Origin: Baffinella frigidus
Lineage: Eukaryota; Cryptophyceae; Cryptomonadales; Baffinellaceae
Direction: 5' to 3'
DNA: 20,836 nucleotides
NCBI GenBank assembly: GCA_026770585.1
Contig: MU646480.1
Span: 91,129 to 111,964 of the forward strand
The notes beneath the pieces are model-generated. The model worked only from the letters and a program-made list of their open reading frames with translations, made no database searches and was not told the origin of the DNA. A program made the position numbers and the translations under genes. Within the stretch, counting starts at the first letter, position 1, and every line of letters starts with the position of its first letter. Below are positions 11,079 to 19,905 of this stretch, in pieces.

Positions 11079-14000
11079 ACGCACGCACACACACACACGC
11101 ACCTGTGCGACGGATGGGTCTGAGTGTTGGACACGAGGACGTCGGTCTCGCCCACGAGAGTCTCAACCGAGAGGATCAGATCCGACTCCCTGTCTGGCAC
11201 CGCGATCGCGAACCACGTATACCTGCCACGCCAGATGACGTGTGAGCATTTCACAACGCAACGTTTCGCTTTAAAAGTGTTTCGGGGTACACATTGCACA
11301 TTGTTGCGGCGGCGGGCTATCACTGCTGAGCATTTCACAACGCAACGTTTCGCTTCAAAAGTGTTTCGTGGTACACATTGCACATTGTTGCGGCGGCGGG
11401 CTATCGAGAGCATCAGATCTGCCTCCCTGTCAGGCATCACGATCGCGAACCACGAATACCTGCCGGTGGGGTGACCACCGCTATCAAAACACCGCTATCA
11501 AACCACACCGCTATCACAAGACCTGCCGACCTACGTAGGCGTACCCGGTCACACCCTGGTGCGCACCAGGGCCTCCACCGACCACCGTCGAGCGGTGTTC
11601 AAAACACCGCTCGACGAGCATGCGTTTTTAAAAACACCGCTGGACGAGCATGCGTTTTTGTGACACCGTTTTCCTAGTGCACGCCGAAACTTTATGGTGA
11701 GAGCTGACGGCGAGGTATGCCTGCAGGTGACACGCGAGATGTTGTGGTGCGTGGTTGCACGGATATCGCCCCTAATGGCTCAAACGCCCGCCTGGAAGCC
11801 AAAAAATCAAAACACGGATTTGGTCGACTTGGGAGGGCGAGTGGGGAGAGGGTCGTTACGCAAGCTTCCAGCCCTGGATGGCTTTTCTGGGCCCTGAAGC
11901 GGATCAAATCCCCTTTCGGGGCCTGATTTTTTTCAAAGTCTGAAAAGGGGGTGAGCGTAGAGGAGATTTGATCCGCTTCAGGTCCCAAAAAAGCCCATCA
12001 GGGCTGGAAGCTTGCCAAACTAAGGGGGGTTCGCACATGCGTTCTTGCGCGTAGCCCAACACCGGCTCCGTCGCGTTGAACTGCGGGAGGTACAAAACGT
12101 CAACGTTTCCCAACCTGGCACAACACGTCCACGTTTCCATGTTTTGCATTATTTCCCCGGGGGGCGGCGGGTCAGGATCAGGCGACTGACGGTTGACGGT
12201 CAACCCTTGCCTTCAGCTATCTGATGCCTGGAGGTGCCGGCCGTTGGGGACTGTCCTGTGACATGAAAGTGTCAGTGATAGTTGCATGGGACCGACTGTG
12301 CAGGCAGCTGGCTCCGTAGCGTTGAACTGCGGGGCATGGCATCTGACCCTCCCAGGAGGGTCAGACGAGTGACGAAGTTTGCTGACAGCAAGCGGCCCTG
12401 ATTTTGACACATTTTTTTAATCCCTCGATCAAAATCCTGAAGGAACAAGAAACGAAGTGCTCAACGCGGAAGACCAACCTGGATGTGAGAAGTGAAGAAG
12501 CGCTTCCCGGTGGCAGCCTCGACTGCCAAACTCTAACTCCAAAAACCGTCAACGCAAACTGTGGGCAAACGTATGAAGCTCCTGCAACAGTGGGAAACGC
12601 GGACGACCTGGATGTAGGATTTATGGTGTAGGGTTTACCTGGATGTGGGAAGTGAAGAAGAGCTTCCCCGTAGCAGCCTGGACCGCCTCTGCGTCCGGCG
12701 CTGACGTCACCTGCCATGACCCGTGGTTACTCTCGTGCCGGCAATGCCCCATAGGGTCAAGAGAACCAGCACTAACAGCGTCATCTGGCCTTGCCCGCCC
12801 CGCATCACTCACATGCCCTTGCAAGCCGTGGGGCTCAACCGCAGCTGTCCTTGCACGCCCCGTACCACTCGCTAGTAAATCACCTGCCATTTCCCGTCCT
12901 GCATCACGCACATGCCCGCAGGGCATGTGGGCTTGATAGTAGGGCACCTGCCATTTCCCGCCCCGCATCACTTCTCGCCCGATGGCAGGGTGTCAGCACT
13001 CGCATGCCCTTGCATGCCCCACATCATTCGCCGGCCCTGCAGTGACACCCTGCGCAGGGTGTATACTCGAGACACTAGCGGTCACCAGTCACCAGCCCTT
13101 GCCCACACTGCATCACCCCCCCGCAGCTTCTCAGTCTATTTCGGCTCAACGATGTTGTGAGCCTGGGTTATTTTCCGCCCCACAGTTGGCGGGGTTGTGC
13201 CGCGTCCTGGCCCCGTGCCACTCGCCCACCACTCCTTGACCTCAAACCGGGTGCCATATCAGCCTCACTCTTGCACGCACCACTTCTGCACAGCTGTATC
13301 ATACCACCGACCCTGCAGGCAGCCTGCCGGGCCATCTTCGGACAGGCAAGCTGTCGGGCCATCTGCGGCACTTTGATAGGGCAACGGCCTGAAAATGGGG
13401 TAGTTAGGCCTACGGGATTGTCTAGGACCTCCTACCGTAGGCCGAGACTTTTTGGTCCTAGGATCCCTCGGCCTACGGTAGGAGGTCCTACGCAATGCCG
13501 TATGCCTAACTACCCCATTTTCAGGCCGTTAGCCTATAAACTTCACCCGACACCGCCTGATGGCGGCCAGAACGTCGGGCAGCCAGCAAGGAAGGAAGGA
13601 CGGCTACGTTTAGCACAACCTATCGGCTACGTTCAGCACAACCTAGAACGGCTACGTTTAGCACAATCTATAGCACAACCTATCACAGGTGCTCAACACG
13701 CCGCTGGGAGAGAGACATAGAGAGCGGGTTTAGGGTTTAGGGTTTCGGGGTTTAGGGGGGTACCGCAAAGGGCGAGCCAGCGATGTGGACCCCCTGCTGC
13801 CGCACGCTCATCGCATACCTGCACACCCCCGAGGGAGGGAGGGCGTCAGACACGCGAGAGGTGGGGGTGTCCGGCCTACCATCGGGCGGGTGATTCGCGC
13901 ACAACGCGTCAGACACGTGTGAATTACCTGCCTGCGGGTGATCGCAGGTTTAAGTTTCGTGCTGTGGTAACTTTACCATGTCGAGGTTAAGATGGCAAAC

Positions 14001-17000
14001 TTCAAACTTGAGATAACACAAAACTAGTCGCGTCTGGCTGCCTACCAGAGCAGCGGTCGGTGTCTGGCGTGGGCCTACACCGGTCGGTGTCTGGCGTGGG
14101 CCCAGCGCTCTGGGATGCAGGCCCACGCCAGACACCGATCGCATCCCAGAGCGCTGAAAGGCCAACACCTTCTACATGTACGCTTCCTTGTCTACATGTA
14201 TGCTTCCTCTCGCTGAGACCCGTGTGCTTCCTTGTTCGCTGAGACCCGTGTGCTTCCTTGTTCGCTGAGACCCGTGTGCTTCCTTGTTCGCTGAGACCCG
14301 TGTGTCGCCCTAAACCCTAAACCTTAAAAAATCTGAACCCTTAACCCCAAACCCTAGCGCGCACCTCCCGCCGACGGTGAGAGTGTATGCCGCGTAGTAG
14401 AACCCGTCAGCAAGATCGATCACCTGGTTGAGGGTATAGGGTTAGGGTTTAGGAATAAGGGTTTAGGGTTTAGGGTTCAGGATTTCGGATTTCGGGTTTC
14501 GGGTTTCGGGTTTCGGGTTTCGGGTTTCGGGTTTCGGGTTTCGGGTTTCGGGTTGAGAATTTAGAGTTTAGGGTCTAGGGTCCAGTGTCTAAGATTTAGG
14601 GTTTAGGGTCGATCACCGCGAGCGCGGGCGGCGAGGCGATCGGTTGCCCGCACGAGGGGTGTGGCGCCAGGTTCTCTGCCAGACAGGGAGGGGTTGTCAT
14701 CTCTCTTGATGTTGCGCAGCGCTCTCTGCCGGTGCTTGTTAGGCAACCCTCACTGCGTCGATTGGCTGCCTGCACGAGGGGTGTGGCGCCAGGTTTTCTG
14801 CCACCCATGGGTTGTCGCCTCTCAGTCGCAGGGTTCTTCCTACCAGGGTTGCAGAGGTTCCCGATCAATCACCGCCAGTGGAGGGGGTGATGCGAGGCGA
14901 GTGGTTCCCGTATGAGGTTCTCTGCCACCCAGCCGAGAGGCGTGAGGCGCACGTTGGCGTCACGCGGCAAGACTTGACATCGATCCAGCAGGACTGAGGT
15001 GTTGTCGCCTCTCAGTCTGAGCGTCCGTCCTAGCAGGGTTGCGGACATGCTCGTCAAGGTGTTCCCAAGATCGTTCTCCGAATGTTCCAGAACAGCCCCT
15101 CCGAATGTTCCAGAACAGCCCCTCCGCATGTGTCAACGTACATGTTGCGGCGCGAGTGGTGGTGGGAGCTTTCGGTGACGGGGGGTGCTCAAGGGTTGGT
15201 GTTGACGTACTGAGTGTGAGGTACACATCCGTCAACTTTGGAGCCAAGGAGAGCCCAGTCACGCCAGTTTGGCGAGACCAAATAGACTGCGACAGAGGTA
15301 GAAGATTTGGTGTTGGGGGGGTGGCGACGCTGTCGACTGTCGATGCCGCAGGGTCCCTCGAATGACACGTTGAACGTGTCTCCTCCCACCTGATGATTTA
15401 GGGTTTAGGGTTTGGGGGTTGGGGTTTGGGGTTTGGGGTTTGAGGTTTGGGGTTTAGGTTTAAGAGGTTGGGGGTTGGGGTTTGGGGCTCAGGTCTTATG
15501 GTTGAAAGTTTCGGGAGTAGGTTTCAGGTTCTAAGTTTTAGGTTTCAGGTTTTAGGTTTTAGGTTTTAGGTTTTAGGCTGCAGAATGTAGGGTTCCGGGT
15601 GGGGAGGCGGGATGGGGGCGAGAGAGAAAGCAGGCGGAGGTTGTGAGCGCTATGTGGCTGTCGCGTGTGTGCTTCATGGAAGCAGGGACGGAGGATAGTG
15701 GTGGGTAGTGGTGGTGGGTAGTGGTGGTGGGGGGGGGGCGAGAGAGAGACCAGACGGAGGTTGCCGTACTTATCCTTGGCTCTGATCACGAACGTTGCCG
15801 GGACCCCCGTGAGCCCAATCGACACCCCGACCTGCTCCGCACCACACACCAATCAGCTTCCCGTCCAAGCCGCTACCGAGCGAGGATGGGACACAATTTT
15901 AAAAAACTTTGACCTGAATCCTCAAGGAAATGGACTTTTAAAATGAAAAGCCAGGACCGGAATCCCGGTCCTGACTGTCTTATATGTGCCGAGTTGGCTC
16001 GACAGCGGTTCAAACATCAGCAGGCATCACGGTTGCGCAGTCGTCACGATTGTCAGTCACCACGGTGGTGAGCACGAGCGTTGCCGGCACTCCTGTCAGC
16101 CCAATCGACACCCCCACCTGGTTGAAGGTTTACGGTTTAGGGTTACCTGCGCCATTCACTCACCATCACATCGCTTCGGACCCCACCGCTGCCATGACAA
16201 GGAGGGAGGGAGGGAGGGAGGGAGGGAGGGGGGGAGGCACGCACCCCGTAGGCAGCGGAGGAGCGCGCGTAAGTCTGCACCAGGGCCAGCGGCTCCTTGC
16301 TGATCCCCGCCCACCTGGGTTAGGGTTTGGGCTTTAGGGTTTAAGGTGTGGGGTTTAGGGTTGAGGGTTTATGGTTCAGGGTTCGAGAGCTAGGATGTAG
16401 GGTGTATGCTATAGGGTTCAGAGTTCCAGACCTCTCATCGTTCGAGGAGGAGGGGGCCATGCTGTCTGGGAAGGTCTCGCTCAGCACGTCGTCTCCCGAG
16501 TGGGCGCGCAGCGTGAATCGCGCCCTTTGGAAAGTCACGTTGGAGCCGTACACCCCCACGAAGTATTCCCCTGTGGTTGGGGGTTTGGGGATTAGGGATT
16601 GGTGACGTCGGAGGAGGAGTGTGCGCGCAGCGTAAACCGTGCAAAGGGGGAAGTCGTGTTGACGCCGTATACCCCCACGAAATACTCCCCTGTGGTAAAG
16701 TGGTTGGTGTGGGGGGGTTGGGGTTTGTGGTTTGGGGTGTGGAGGTTTGGGTTTAGGGAGTATGGTTAATGGTTTATAGTTTGGGGGCCAGGGTTTAGGG
16801 TTTAGGGTTTGGGGCAGGGGGGGGGGCGGGGATGGCCTACCTGGGCTGAGCAGGCGGTAGGCGAGAGTACGCTTGGCGCACAGTGCCCCCCCGAGGCACT
16901 CCAACCTCCCCCCCCCTCCCCCATCCGTTTCGGACCACGCGCACCGCGCGGATGCCCGGGGGTTGAGAGGGGTGCACTGCCAGACAGGTTCAAGTGTCAG

Positions 17001-17435
17001 TAGTGGCCAGTGACACCCCCAGGGCGCGGCACGCCACCGGTGCGTGACTCTCGCTCGTGTGTGCGGCAGACAGTGAGAGGGTACGTATGATCATGAGTGC
17101 GCGGACTTATTCCTCAGGATGAGCCAGCCTTGAACCTACGAGGACAGTGAGGGGGGGGCTGAACTGGGTGGCACTGACAGATGCCCGCGGGTTGAGAGGG
17201 GTGCACTGCCCGACAGCAAACGGGGTCAATGATGGTCAGTGACTGTCGCGAGTGTGCTGCATGCATCGAGAGGGTACGCGGCGAGGGGAGGCTGCACTCC
17301 CAGACAGCAAACGGGGCCAACTCAACGCACTCCCAGACACCAAACGGGGTCAACTCAACGTAGGTCAGTGACAACGTCAGGGTACGGCATCCCACCGGTG
17401 ATTGACAACCCCATGGTGTAGTACCCGCCAGTCAG

Positions 17436-17512
<77 letters not shown>

Positions 17513-19868
17513 TGTGTGCTGCATCCAGCGAGAGGGTGCGCGAGGGGTGAGAGTGTGCGAACCAAGTCTAGGACGAGCCCGCCACGAAGCTACGAGGTCA
17601 TCACAGGGAGGGGGGGATGCACTGGGCCACCCAGTGCAGGGAGAGGGGGATGCACGCTGTCAGACAGTGCATGTCAGACAGTGCCAGACAGTGCACAGCG
17701 ACCCGCGACTCATCAGAGATCAGAGGCGCTCCGGATTCGCAGCAAGCTGTTCACTGCTGCAGCAGTGCCCAGTAGGTGAACGCCTTTCGGTCACTACTTG
17801 CTGGGCACTGCTTCAGTCTTATCTCAGAAAAGGAGTTCTAAAACTCGTTTTGTTAAGTCAATTACCCTTCAAATATGTCAACTTATTCTTTTCTCTACGC
17901 AAAAGTTGACATATTTGAGGGGGAAATGACTTAAGAAAACAAGTTTTAGAACTCCTTTTCTGAGATAAAGTCGGTCACTACTCGCTCCGGATTCACAGCA
18001 AGCTGTGCACAGCTGCAGCAAGAAGTGACCGAGTGGAGCAGCAACAACGACAAAGCAGCGACCCTATCAGCGATGAGCAGGCCTGGACTCCGCCAGGGTG
18101 GCCTGCACTGCAAGACAGCTTCCCGCAGCAGCGAAACCACCCCACTTGTGGAAACCAAGAAACCATCAAGAAACTAACTCAGCAAGTAGTGACTGAGTGA
18201 CGCAGTGCCCTTCTGTAGCAGCGACCAGCAGGCCTGGCGAGGGCTTAGAGAACGCGGCAAGTGACAAGCAACAACCACCCCGCTTGCAGAAATCAAAAAA
18301 CCAATTCTGCAGAGATGAGGAGAGGACCTCATCAGAAGCATCATACGGCGGAATCGACGCATTGATCCCCCCAGGGAACAGCGAAGCATCCTGCTCTGAA
18401 TCCACCCAGCGGGCAGCGCGGCGGGAATCGTGGGAGAAGGAGAGGAGAAGGTTGTCGATGCCCCAGGATCGGTCGCGTCCGAGAGCGTCGTTCTGCGAGC
18501 GTGACCGGAGATCTGCGCCATGGCAGGTCGCCCGCGTCAGCCACACACCACCACCACCCTATCTGTCACCACCACCACCACCACCACCCTCCACAGATCA
18601 CCGAGATCAGAGGCCCACACACCACCACCAGCGTCAGGTCACACACCACCACGTCAGAATTGTGGTGGTGTATGAGCGCGGGCGCAAACCTACGCGACCA
18701 CATGCCACCCGCGTGAGCCACACCATGGCTGACGCTGGTGGTGGTGGTGTGGCTGACGCGGCTGACACCCCCAGCGTCAGCGTCAGCCCGCCCTCTGTGG
18801 CAATGTCTATGTGTGTCCACAGATCACCAGGCGCGGTCGCGACCACGAGCGTCGTTCTGCGAGCGAAACCGGAGATCTGTTGGTACCCGGCCCCGCCCGA
18901 GGGTGTCAGTATATCGATGTGTGCCTACATACCGCTGTGACTCTCGGCCACACACCACCACCAACGTCAGCCACACACAACCACGTCTGCCCACAGCCAC
19001 TACCACGCGAGCCCGCTGTCTGAGTCAGTTTGTATGTGTGCCTACATAGAACCGCGTCTGGGGTTAATCCTGTTATATCCTTACTTGTTATATCCTTACT
19101 TTCCTCTTAATCCTATTAATATATTCTTTTCTCAGGGCTGAAAGAAGAACACTAGTGCGTGCAAGTCTGCCGCCTTACACGCTGCTGGCACACCACGCCA
19201 ACCACACGTGATCATTACTACCGGCACACCGGCACACCAAGCACACATGTCCCCCCTTGCTTCAAAGGAAGCGCGCACCAAAAAGATGTGTGGTTGGCAC
19301 GCATGATGATTACTGCAAGCACACCAAGCACCAACGACACACGTGGTTGTCAGTACGCGCGGGCGCCCCCCCCGCTTACTGCCAACCAGAAGTGAGGCTC
19401 ACAACTTGTAGCGGCTTTGAGGGTCGTAACCTGTGGTGACTGCGAGGGTGACAGTGGGACCAAACCGAGAGATTTGAGGCCGAAAAGGGGGCCAAGATGT
19501 GATAGGCTGGCAGTGCGGCTCACAACCTGTAGTGATTTCTCGGGTTCCTATGAGGCTCGTAACCTTGAATGACTTCGAGGGTGACGGTGGGCACAGTGTG
19601 CTGCCGACCATATGTGGATTTGCTGCTCCTTCTGCCAGCGCTTCCGCAGGGTGGAGGGTGGAGTGGGGAGGGTGGAGGTGACCTGTGGTGACTTCGAGGG
19701 TGACGGTAGGAGCCGAGTGAGGGATGGTCACGTCGAACGACACCTTTAGGGTTTAGGGTTGAGGGTTGAGGGTTGAGGGTTCAGGGTTAAGGGTTTAGGG
19801 ATTAGGGTTTAGAGTTTAGGGTTTAGGGTTTAGGGTTTAGGGTTCAAGGTTTAGGGGTGTGGTATTCA

Positions 19869-19905
<37 letters not shown>

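Noticed and set aside
18197-18940. A 247-codon plus-strand open frame, the longest in the window
   Set aside because: It overlaps the minus-strand SWGIDN exon in antisense, and its second half is CAC-repeat translation (His/Pro runs). The minus-strand reading has recognisable motifs and fitting splice phases.
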